From contig NC_088345.1 of the NCBI RefSeq assembly GCF_036884655.1, forward strand, positions 26,639,501 through 26,703,500: DNA of 64,000 nucleotides, in the 5' to 3' direction. The notes below the pieces were generated by a model. That model searched no databases, was not told the origin of the DNA, and was given only the letters and a program-made list of their open reading frames with translations. The position numbers were made by a program, and so were the translations under genes. Every line of letters starts with the position of its first letter. Positions within the stretch are counted from its first letter, which is position 1. The stretch comes from Musa acuminata AAA Group (Eukaryota > Streptophyta > Magnoliopsida > Zingiberales > Musaceae). Below are positions 12,701 through 24,700 of this stretch, in pieces.

Positions 12701-15700
12701 CTGACCAGCCCTTTTCAGGGCTTGCGAAGAGTCATGAACCCTAGATGTCATGCAGTGTTCACCCTCTCTGCACTATCACATGGTCCACTGTCCACAGTCT
12801 ACCTCCCATTGTCCGTGGCTACTGCCTCATCTAGGTATTTCCATCTCTCCTTCTCTTCTTTCTTCGCCCTTGTTCCTCTTCCTTCTCCCTTCTTCATTCT
12901 TCTCCATTCTTCTCCATTCTTCTTCCTTCCTCGTCCTTGCCTCCTTCCTGTTTTCTCCCCCCCTCGCCGGGCAGAAACAGTACCTTGGTACATGCCAGCA
13001 TACCATGTGTTGGTATGTTGGCATTAACGGGACCCATACCGGTTTGGCCATTGATCAATAAGTGACCTGGGTACAAAATTGCAAACTTCGTTTCTAATCA
13101 TTATTAGTCCAAAAGAAAAGTAGACAATAGTCATCATCTTCATAATCTTCATCCAAGGTAACCTTCTAAAAATTAATTAAGAGAAAACTACTTAGCAAGA
13201 TATCAAGTAACCAGTCTACCTCCAAAGAAAGAACCAGACACAGCATTTCTTCACTAGGAGTGTCATCCAACAGAGCTGAAATATTTTGATTTGCAGCTTG
13301 TGTGACACCATTGGCATCTTCCATTAGGCAAACAAGTTCATGGAGTAAAGTTTCTACTGCAACAGTGAGTGTTTAAGAAAAAATGAGTCTAAAAATATCC
13401 ATCATTGTTAAATTAATAGAAAAATAACTAAAAAATATGCTTAAAAATAGATAAACTAAAATAGATCAAATAGATAAAGTTGAGAACCTAGTTCAGTAGC
13501 AAATCTAGAAAATTTTAGTATGAAAATAAGATTATGCTTAAAAATGTTATGTTATAGGGATCATATTTGTGGTACATACACAGATTTTATATAACAACGG
13601 GACAAGGAATCACCTTTCTTCAAATGGTCTTGAAGCCCCTGTACGCAAATATGCACTGTTGTGAAAATTTTCATGGAAAAATAAGAAGAGAAGAAATTGC
13701 AATTGATAAAGAACTTCATAAAATCTAGATAAAAAGAAAACAGCATCAATTTTCAAACTAAATGCAAATTTATTTTTACAGAAACTCCACCATTGCTTCC
13801 ATAGCCTTGTTATAAATCAATCTCTGACAATCAAGAGGCCCTTCAGTTTCAAAGGTCTCCATAGCAATGGAGAACAAGACCCTTGCACTCAGGCTAGGAT
13901 GTTAATCATCCAATGGAGTTATTAGTCATACATGCAGCACTCCTTGTGCAACACATTCATCAATACATAACCTTGTGAACCCATTCAAAGTTACAGCGAG
14001 TCTTTGCAGTTTAAGTAGGTTAGATACAGCAAAAAAATTGGTCAGTCCTGGGATTTACCCCTCTAAGACAACTAAGAGATTCTTATATTACACCAGAACA
14101 CATAAGTTCTTAACACAAGCAGATTCAATAAAACAAGTTATGGTCTTGAGTCTCTTGACAACATCATAATGACACAGTATTAGAAATCTCAAAGCCCTGA
14201 ATCCATTCCACCTAAAATCACTCAGAAAAATATCTGATATACAAATTTCAAAATTTATAAATGCACTGCAAGGGATGTGAAATTATGAGCACAAGTAGAA
14301 AAGAAAAAAAGATCAAACAAGGGCAATTAAACATTTACTATAAAAGAAGTATGACAAGAGACCATCCATACCCTAGGAAGTCATGTCAGAAGACATCCAG
14401 CAAGCAACAAAAGAACTCAGGTACCTTGACAGCAGGATCGAAGGAGAGAGAGGTGCCGAATGCCAAAAGTTCAAGAATGCTAACTATATCTTAATTACTT
14501 GAAGATAACTTTAACAAAAGTGATTCATTTTAAATGTTAGAGAGAACAGTGAGATTATACTTATTTCAGATTCCCAAAAGATTGCATAAAGATGGTGAAA
14601 GTTTGCATAATGCCTTGACCATAGCATAAAGACTATAGTCAAGACACTTGACCAGAGGCATAAAGGTGGACAGAAACATGCAAGAAACTAAACTACATGT
14701 TAAGGTCATAGTAATGCCTTGATCCTCAAGATGGTGAAAGATTATCTTTCAAAAGGTAGATTTCAGCTATTAAGGTATCAGATAAAAGGGAAACGAAATC
14801 AAATGTGGCCATGTACTCAACTTGTATTTGAGGTTCATATTGAACACTTGCACAAGCATGGATAACAAGAAGATTAAAATGATCTTCTAAAGATATACTA
14901 CATATGATCTTTCACCAAGGGTTTATCAAAGAAAATAACTTTTTGGTGACCTACGACAACTTATACGGATAAGGTTCAAGATTAGATATAGAAAGAAAAT
15001 AAAAGAACGAATGGGAGGAATCACCGAAAACCAGTTTGACTTATAGGAAAATAATTTAGAAAAAAATACAATTAAAGTATGTTCAATAAGTATCAGATCC
15101 CCTTGTCACCAATGGTTCTGTCGCTCTGGTAACACCATATACATAGCAATTTGAGTCTCATTGATTTGTGAAGGCAAAAAGAAAGTTATAAGGAAGCAAA
15201 TTTATTGTATGGTCTAGTCCCTAGGGCTTTATGACCTGTTATAATGGTGAAAGAGAAATGGTGAAAGAGAAACGATACGATGGTCGAAGTGGAGAAGCTA
15301 GGAATCAAATAATATATTGGATCTACTCAAAATCCATCAAATTTGCCTCAAAGAAAAAAAAAAGACACGGTCACACATTACTCACACATATTGCGACAAC
15401 AAAGAGTTTAAATCATTCAATCTACAATAACCCAGATTACAACCCTCGTCTCTTTTTTACAGACATCCTAGATATAAGAAAAATACATAATAATAATGAA
15501 AATTACAATAAAAAATTATATCCTTTATATCAAGATTCATCCATCTAATTTCTTTTTTTAGAGAAGATTACTTTCAATTTTGTTTTGGTAAATAATCTTC
15601 TTATTTTACAGAATATTCAATTGATATATAGACTTTATTTTTGCAAATTCATTAATGATTATGGGACAATTCTTTCAATTAAACCCCAAAAAATTCAATT

Positions 15701-18700
15701 GTCCAAAATTTTTCTTTTCTTTTTTTGGCTTCCTCTTCTCTTTATCCCTGAAAATCTAGATAAATAAAGTAAGGACATAGAAGATGTTGCTCTATAGCAA
15801 ACTATATAATTAGCAAAATCAGCTATTAAAATTTATGAAAAAGGTAAAGATTGAAAAAAAGGTTCAACCAACCTAAATAAAAGTTCAATTCAAAGGAATC
15901 TAATTGCCTTGATTTTTATCATTTTTTCCTCTATGGTGATCAGTATAAGGTTTGGGTTAGACGAACCGTCGACTCGATATCACCTTTTAAATGAAAGTTT
16001 TGACAAATGAGAGAACTATCACTAAGAAACAAACATAAAACCAAAAGAAAACAACATCTATTGCTTATAAAGCTAAAGTGCCAACTACAATACTTAATGT
16101 AATGAAATAAAAGCGTGATAAAAGACTTATAAATGTGTAAGAACATAGGTTGTCTTTGGACAGCACCTGGGCACTCTCGATAGTTTGTGTATTGCTATCG
16201 GTTTCCGCTATTGGAACCTCCTCCTAAGGTTTGGACAGCAGGCAACAGGCTTTGAGGCTTCTCATAGCAGCTGGGCGGAGCTTGATGCAAAGCCTTGACT
16301 ATTGAAATGCGAAGAAGAAGGCTACGGTTGGAAGGACTGGCTATACCTTGCCAAATTCCTCCTTTCTCTCTTCTCCTCTCTTCTCTTCTCTCTTCTAAGA
16401 CTGGAAAAACTAGGGCCAACTAGGCACTTGCTAGAGGATTCTTGGTTTCCCTTGGGATGCCTTAGATGGGTCTCTCCTCCTCCTTCTATAGCTGAGGAAG
16501 AGGTGGAGTCCTAACTAGGTTAGGACTTAAGAGAATCCTAAAACAAATAGGACTTAGAGAGTCTTAATGCCATATGTCTTGGAAAGTCCTAGTGCCTTTA
16601 AGACTTGTTTTAGGGTCATGCATGGGATTCCTACTCCTATTAGGAGTTGGCACCAACCTCTCCTTGTGGATGCCCCTATTTGGGTGAGGGCAGTCCTAAT
16701 CCTAGTCCTAGTAGTATTTGGATTGGGGTAAGTGGGCTGCTGTGAAAAGGGCTTTGCTTGGCTAGATAGGGTTTTGAGGCTTCAAAAAGCCCTTCAATAA
16801 AGGTTAAACAATTCTGTTGTGTGTTGTTGAGATTGTCCCTGATCATATGGAAAGCATTTATTCTTCAACGAGTGGATACTAAAGAAGTGTTCAAAGAGTT
16901 CAGGCTGATTCACTATAATTCCTTCTTGGTAGTCCAAGTGCAGTTTGAATATGGTCACACATTCAACTTGATAAGAATTTTGTTATACCCAACAATCTAT
17001 TGTCTATCTTCTCCTTGAAAGGTTTCGTAAAGATGGGGAAGCAATAGGTTACAGAGGTGAAGGGGCAAAATAAGGTACCAGGGAAGTTAGTTGAAACCTT
17101 ATCTTACATTTTTTATTACATTTTAAGTTCTGTGTTGATAACATGACCAATGCCAAAATTTGGCAGAATATTAAGTTCATGCATTATATTTGTTTCTTTC
17201 TTGTGGACCTATAAGAACCAAAACTTTTGGCATGGGACTTCTCACGAAGATTTCTTGGGTTGAATTTATATCACTTTAACTGAAAATGAACATCCACAAG
17301 AAACTTTAATTTCCTTGATGAAATTTTGTTATGAATTTTAGTGTGCAACACAATCTCCGCTGCGCACTGCTCCCTACATGGCAACTTGAATGGCAGCACT
17401 GTGGCATATTCTTCAAAAGTACTCGCCTCTACGTCCTCTTGCCCCGTGCCAAGGCTTTCTAAACCCAACTTCGCCTCCGCAAGTTGAGTCGCCTCAGTTC
17501 CTCCGTCAAATGCTTCTCTAAGGTAAGGTGCATGCGCCTCGAGGCTCCCTTCGTCTTTGGCACCATGCAGGATGAGCTCGCTCCATCAGAATGAGGGACC
17601 GAACGACATGAACCCGCTCTTGCCTCTACAAGAGTTCATGTCCTTAATCTCTATCCAAGGAAAACTCTGTGCCTCCGCTCCATATTCCATCTTCTATGTC
17701 GGCTACCTTTATGCGGCTTGAGTACTTCGCCAAATTACACCCAAGTTACTCCGCTCCTCGTTTTGCATTGAGTTAATGGTGGCCCTCGCGCCCACCATTA
17801 CACGGGTCAGCCCTTCGTTGAGCATGATCTCCATATCGACTTTAAGTGTGTCTTCATTTGTGTTGCCTTGGATCACTCCCCCACTTGATCTCTCAATGCA
17901 TTCCTCAATGCATTATCTAAAGTGAGATCATGCGACGACTCCTCGCCGCTCGCTCGATCCGTTGAGCTTTGTGAAGTTATTTTTGAGGTACTCCTCAACA
18001 TGTGCGGTCCGTTGCACATGGTTCTCCCTCTGGAGAGTCGAGACTTATCCCTCCTAGATATCTGTCCCGTTGGAGCAACTTCTCTCTTCGCTTCCATCTC
18101 TCTAAAAGTTTTGGAGACCACCATCCCCTTGGACCACTCCGCATTGGTGAACAAACTGTGTATTGTTCTGCCTCCCACAAACACACTTGCTAGATTGCGA
18201 CTCTACGTCAATACAGTACCCACTGCACCCCTCAAGGCCTAGTTACATGTTGAACTCGCTGCACACTTCAACCTCCTACGGACGTATCCTTCTTATACTG
18301 AAGAGAAAGTTTCAATGCTCCATGGCACCGAGTTTCGATCGCCTTGGGATGGCCACGAACACTCCATCGTTCGCATATAAGCCTTTGCATGAGTACCGAA
18401 TTCTTCGAGTTAGCAATTTCCCTCACCTCTATGAGCTTTGCACAACTCTTTCGGTCGCTAAACAACTCATTCCACCTTACATGGGCTCATCCTTTATCAA
18501 GCGCCTCACTTGCCTTGAGCACCATCAAGTATGGTTGCCAACATTGAGCCGTAGCTCAAACTCAATCATCCCAACCTTTGTGCGCTAGGTATTCTTCCCA
18601 ACTTGCTTGTCCTCGTAGTGCCTTTAGCGCGAAGGGTTGGCCATTCCTCTAAATGTCAATCTCAGATGTCTGCTCCTCTAAGCAACTCATTTTCCCTACA

Positions 18701-21700
18701 TCTTCATGCTCGTTTTTCCCTCAAACAGTCGCACGTGCTAGCTGCCCTCAACGCAGCCCCGCTAGGTCCCCTACGTTTGCATGCCAAGTGTTTCTATAAG
18801 TGCTTGTCTCGCTTTAATACCATCTGTCACGGACTTAGTTGGTTTTCCCTAGTCGTGCGGCACCCTTGTATGTCCGTCCACAAAGGTCAGCCTCCTCGAA
18901 ACTTCTCATGATCCCTTAGGACCTACAAAAGAGAAAACGGGTTAGAGAAAGCGCCTCACTCGGGATCCACAAGCATACATTTCAGAAAACACTTCATAAC
19001 CAATGCAAATTACAAACAGACTTCACAAGCTCTGAGCGGTCGCACAACAAAGGATCCAAAATGGTCCACTACAAACCGAGATCTCCTACAAGTGTCAACA
19101 TGACACAACCTTTATTTACAAGCCTAAAATTGCCACCAAACCCAACTAAATTAGGGTTGTTAAGCCTTCGACCATCCCTCTATATGTTGTGCAAAGCATG
19201 AACAAACCAAAAGACATAGACATACATTAACAATATACTAAACACCTAGTTTACAGTTTTGTCCGTGATAGTGTGATGGTGGACACAAGTGCCACCCACA
19301 ATTTCTTATCAATAGAGAACCCAGGCAACTTGGGCTAAACTTGGAGAAAAACCCAAGGCAGTGAACTCGGAGGCTAAGCAAATCTCTGGGTTGGTAAAAG
19401 CAGTGCCCATCAAGATTGGGACATAGAGCGGAAGCACAAACATAATGAGAGGCAATGTTTGTGCCAACGTCGTTCCTAAACTCCCTATGTTTAATGAGAG
19501 GCAATAACCTTGCGTGGTTCCTGTTTCTCGAGGAGGGACCAAGGACCCACAATAGCTATCAGTATTACAACTGAAGAAGTGGGTACGAAAAGGTGAATTT
19601 AACTTTCGTGGCCATTGTAAAGCTGGCGACATTTGATGAGAAGGCCATTCATGAACCTACTATGGTGGCAAAAACTCTGCCATCACGCAGAGGTGTGGAT
19701 CATCGTATCGAGCTAGAGCAGGAACTGAAGCATCTAGTGAAACCACCATACTGCATGGCCCCTCCAAAGTTGGCAGAGCTCAGGAAGCAATTAGATGAAC
19801 TACTAAGCAGTGGTCTCATCCGCAGTTCTAAAGCACCATTTGGAGCTCTAATCCTCTTCCAAAAGAAACAAGATGGGAGCCTCCAATTATGCGTCGACTA
19901 CTGAGCCCTCAACAAGGTAACGGTGAAGAACAAGTACCCCATCGCACTCATCGTAACTTGTTCGACCAATTGGGTAAAATAAAGTATTTCTCAAAACTCG
20001 ACCTACGGTCAGGGTACTAGCAAATACGCATTGTTTAAGGCAATGAAGTGAAGACTACCTACGTGACCAGGTATGGAGCGTTCAAGTTCTTGATTATGCC
20101 TTTCAGCTTAACCAACGCTCCAGCCACATTCTGCACTCTCATGAACTAACTATTCAAGGAGTATTTGGACGAGTTTGTGGTTGTCTACTTGGACGACATC
20201 GTCGTTTACAGTCAAACGTTCAAGGAGCATATTGAGCACCTTCAAACAATTTTCAAGGTTCTCAGGAAGAACACTTTGTTCGTGAAAAGGTAGAAGTGCT
20301 ACTTTACTCAGACAGAGATTTTGTTCTTGGGGCACCGAATTGGCGATGGTTCTATTTAGATGGATAAATCAAAGGTGCAAGCTATGGCGAAATGGCAAAC
20401 ACCAAAGAAGTTGCCGGAGCTGAGATCCTTCCTTGGTTTCGTCAACTATTATCGACGCTTTATAAGCTGGATATTCGAAGCGCACAGCTCCACTGACGAA
20501 GTTGCTAAAGGAGCAGCCTTGGCGATGGTCCGACAAATGCAAAGTAGCATTCCAAGATCTACAAACTGTTATGTTGGAATAATTGATACTCAAATTGCCG
20601 AATTATAGGAAGCCTTTCGAAGTCCATACAAATGCTTCAGACTTCGCTATTGGGAGAGTACTCATGCATAAGGGTCACCTGGTGGCCTACGAGAGCCGCA
20701 AGCTCAACGAGATCGAGCGGTGGTATCCAGTGCACAAGAAGGAGATGACAGTGGTGATCTATTGTCTATGAGTTTAGCGGCACTGCCTTCTCGAATTGCG
20801 ATTTATGCTAAGGACGGACAACATCGCTTTGAGTTACATACTCAAAAGAAACTCTACCCAAAGCAAGCACGATGGTATGACTTCCTGGCTGAGTCTGATA
20901 TGGCAATGAAGTACAAGCCCGGAAGAGCAAATATCGTGGTCGCTACGTTGAGTCGGAAAGTGGAGCTGGTGAATGCCATGCAATTGGAAGGCGGAGGCCA
21001 AGTAAGTCAGTTGCACTCCAACTTCCTTTCCAAGATTAGGGATGGACTGCACAATAATCCCCAAGCAATAACCCTGATGCAACTAATCAAAGAAGGCAAG
21101 GCACGATGATTTTAAGTCCAGGAGGAATTCATCTACACCAAAGGGAATAAGGTTTATGTTCCTCGAGAAGACAATTTGAGGCGTGAACTCTTAAGAGTGT
21201 CATAATTCCATTTGGGCTGGACATCCAAGCATTCAGCGAACATTGGCTCTCGTGGAGAGGGCCTTCTATTAGCCGAAGATGAGGACTAATGTGGAGGAAT
21301 ATGTTCGAATGTGCCTTACTTGCCAACAAGATAAGGTAGAGCAGCGGAAGCCGATAGGACTTTTGGAGTCGTTGCCCGTACCAAAAAGGTCGTGGGAGAG
21401 CATTTTCTTAGACTTCATATCAAACTTGCCGGTAGTAAGGGGACTCGGATCGATACTCGTGGTGGTTTATCGATTTTCAAAGTATGCAGCATTCATTGCT
21501 GCACCCCTACACTGTTTAGCAGATAAGGCGGCCAAGTTAATAACGAAGAATGTGGTGAAATATTGGAGTCCCGCACAATATCATCATTGATCATGATGCT
21601 TAGTTATTGGGGCGATTCTGGACCGAGCTATTCAAATTGCTAGGGTCCAAGTTATACTTCTCCACAAGCCTCCACCCCCAGACGAATGGCCAAACTAAAA

Positions 21701-24700
21701 GACTAAATTTGCTCCTTGAGCAATATCTTCAGCACTACGTAATGTTAACCAACAGGATTGGGTGAAGCTGTTGGACATTGTCCAATTCTCCTACAACTTG
21801 TAGCAGAGCCTTACGTCCAACAAGAGCCCCGTCGAGATCATTACGGGACAGTAGTCGTCGACTCCTCACGCCTTGGCGATCGGTTATACTGGGAGTAGTC
21901 CGTCAGCATATTACTTTTCGAAGGAATGACACCGAAATGCAGATATTCCATGGGCTTACTTGGAGAAGGCGGCCAAAAAGATGAAGTGGGTAGAATTGGG
22001 AAGGCGACCACATGAGTTTAAAGTTGGCGACTTAGTGTTGGTAAAGCTCCAACCAACATCACTCTAGTTCTTTAGGCAAAAAGTGCACAAGGGATTTGTG
22101 CGCAAGTACGAAGGACCCTTCTCAATTATCAGTACGGTAGGCAAAGTCTCCTATAAGTTGCAAATGTCGACGTGGTTTAAAATTCACAATGTCTTCCATG
22201 CAAACAACTTGAAAGCCTACCACTCAGATCCGCAAGATGCTTCCCGAAGTGTTTCAACTCGGCTACCCCACACCAGAGCCTCCTACTAGAAGTGAGTCGA
22301 AACCATTTTAGCAGATCGCAAGACAAAACTACCCAACAATGAGGAGCAAACCAAATACTTGGTGAAGTGGCGAAAGCTTCCTTGAACAGAAGCTAGTTAG
22401 GAGCCTGAAGATGCCTTACGACATTAAAAGGCAATCATCAAAGCCTACCAGCAAGCGTCGACAAGGGTGTCGATAGTTTACGTGGGGGAGAATGTCACGA
22501 ACGGTCATCAATTACTCGCAACATCTTCACTCAATAAACCGTTCATCGCTTCTGCATGCTTTTACAGATGCTTGGCAGCATATTTTGCCTTGGTTTTGTG
22601 TGTTTTTCTAGAAAAATGTAAGCAAGAATAGTTCGTAGGATTGCAGTGCGACCGCTCACCATGCCAAGCAAAACTATCCTAAAATGGCTCCATTTTCGTG
22701 TGCCACGGTTTGTTTTTTACAGATCGCAACCGCGTGCAACGTCAACCATCTCAAACCCCTAGAACCCCCCGAGTGGCATAGGGGTGGATGGGGCTTCGAG
22801 ATAGTGTTGGGCGTTGATCGGTATACACAAGTTCGCACATTAACTTGACGGAAAATTTGCCATCACGCCCGACACCCAATGAGCAGTCATTTGTAGACTT
22901 GCAACTATTTGTTTTGGCTTATAAAGTCCTTGTTTTCTCCTTCCTCACTTTTCTCTCTTGCACTCAAAGTGTTTGCTAAATTACTTGTAACGCTTCCCTC
23001 TTTACGAGATGTTAGGACTTCTCTATGCTTTCAAATTAATTAACTTGCTCTTTTTATAGAGGAAGGCTCAGTCCGTTGCGTCTACGACGAAGCCAATGGA
23101 AAAAAGCATCGGCGACGGAGGCAAAAGCAGCACGAGGGTTGGCTCGGGGTTGCACAGGGGGTAAGTAACCGCGTTATTGAACCGAACGTAACTTATTTGA
23201 ATCGTTTAAAAGTCTGGTTCAATTGGCTTATTTGAACCGAGTGCTCACCCAAAGCGCCCGACGCTTGGGTTTAGGCGAGCGCCTAGATCACGCCTTGTTG
23301 AAGCACACCGCCTGGTCCACACACGAGGCGCTCGGGCCTTGCGTCGCAGAGCGCCTAGCCAAGCGCCCAAGCGCCTATTTAAATTCAGATTATCTTGTAA
23401 GCAAATTTGGAGTACATCTTTACCCAATAAATGATTAGCTATAATTTTTATAAGTTTTTCAAGTGGAGAGAAAAAATGACTAAACAAATCTAAAATTTAT
23501 TTCTAATATTTACTTAGTTTATTTCATCTAAAGTAAAAACAGTTATATATTCTATAAATATAGTTAGCCTCTTCTCTTTTTCTCATGTTACGTTATAATG
23601 TTTGAAGTTATGAACATAATAAGAAATCTTCTTCCTTGAAACTAATTTAATCGACCATGTGCAAGACATACAAAGGTGAGGTCTTATCCTGAAGAGTTAA
23701 TCTTTAAGTTACAGGAAGTCAAATATTTATCATTTTCTATTAATAAATTATTTAATAGATTTTCATCCCTCTTTTCTCAATCATCATTATTACCCTCAAA
23801 AAAAGTATATATATCTTCTTTGCTCTATGAGCTTCACCTTGCATCATATCCTACATTAAACTTTGTACCAAGACATCATGTCCTATGTTATTTTAGGTCT
23901 CATCTGTGAGTTGCTAAGACTTGCTCATCTTGTTTTATAAATTTATTAAATATACTACAGCTAGACTTGAGGTTCAATGACCCATTTAGCCAATGCTACA
24001 CTTTCTTTCGCTCAATCTCCAAGAGAAACCTGACAGCAACCACACTTCTTATGGGTAGCAAATGGGAAAACACTTCTTTGTGCTCGTATAACATTAGTTC
24101 TCTTTATAACAAAAACTAATGGCAACAAGCTCTAATCAACTAAAATTTGTCTGAAAGCATCATCTCATAGCATACATCACAATTTCAGACAAGCAGTGAT
24201 TCTGCTCTAGCATATTTAGTTTTCTTGCTCAAGTATTTTGTAGGCTTGTTTGGGAACCACACTATGTTTGCTTCTTGGCAAACTAAATGAGCAGAGTCCA
24301 AGTCACAAAACCATCTACTTGCAAGCATGGTTCGTATTACCGGTCCATACCGATGTACCGACCGGCTGTCAATACAATACTTACTGAGCTTATCAGCATA
24401 CGGTGGTACACTGGGGTGTACCAATGTACTACTGATAAGAACCCTAGGGTTTTATCGTAAAAGAAGAGGAAGAAAATGGATGATTGCTTTGAGGAGATCG
24501 ACCTCCTTGATCACTTCGAGGGGATCGACCTTCTAAGGTTTGTCAACAGAATAGATAATATTTTATTGATAGGTTAAAAGAAATAGATACATCTCTATTT
24601 ATAGAGTTCCACCTAGAGTCCACCAGGACTTGGACTCTTAATAATAAATAAATATTAAATAAACCCCTATCCGATTCTTACCGAACTAAATAAACTCAAC

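Larger units (their letters stand above)
6917..13219 (-). other. Host intron 5 with nested LTR insertions
   Basis: A 6.3-kb intron on the minus strand. About 5.2 kb is retroelement: a Sirevirus LTR fragment (about 7190-12414) split by a coding-free LTR element (7376-11747), followed by a pyrimidine-rich repeat (about 12560-13062). Removing these leaves roughly 0.5 kb of ordinary intron. Confidence 0.7.
19271..23160 (+). mobile_element. Degenerate Ty3/gypsy chromovirus, 5' part missing
   Basis: Plus-strand pol in order: protease, reverse transcriptase, RNase H, integrase, chromodomain, then polypurine tract GTGGGGGAGAA and the start of a 3' LTR at 22493 (TGTCACGAACGG). gag and the 5' LTR are absent; the left edge is the LARD LTR. 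The 3' LTR right end is estimated. Stops and frameshifts occur in every domain. The chromodomain at the end of integrase marks a chromovirus. Confidence 0.8.

Noticed and set aside
13776..14165. ARM-like segment as an exon of the host gene
   Set aside because: Four stops, and its usable acceptor and donor phases do not fit exon 4 (phase 1) or exon 5.
15231..15930. Possible plastid DNA insertion
   Set aside because: The AT-rich, Asn/Ile/Lys-rich reading looked organellar, but I could not match any plastid gene or gene order, so it is left as unexplained intron.
23223..23487. Arg/Ala-rich frames over a GC-rich block
   Set aside because: They are created by a GGCGC-word repeat rather than a gene.
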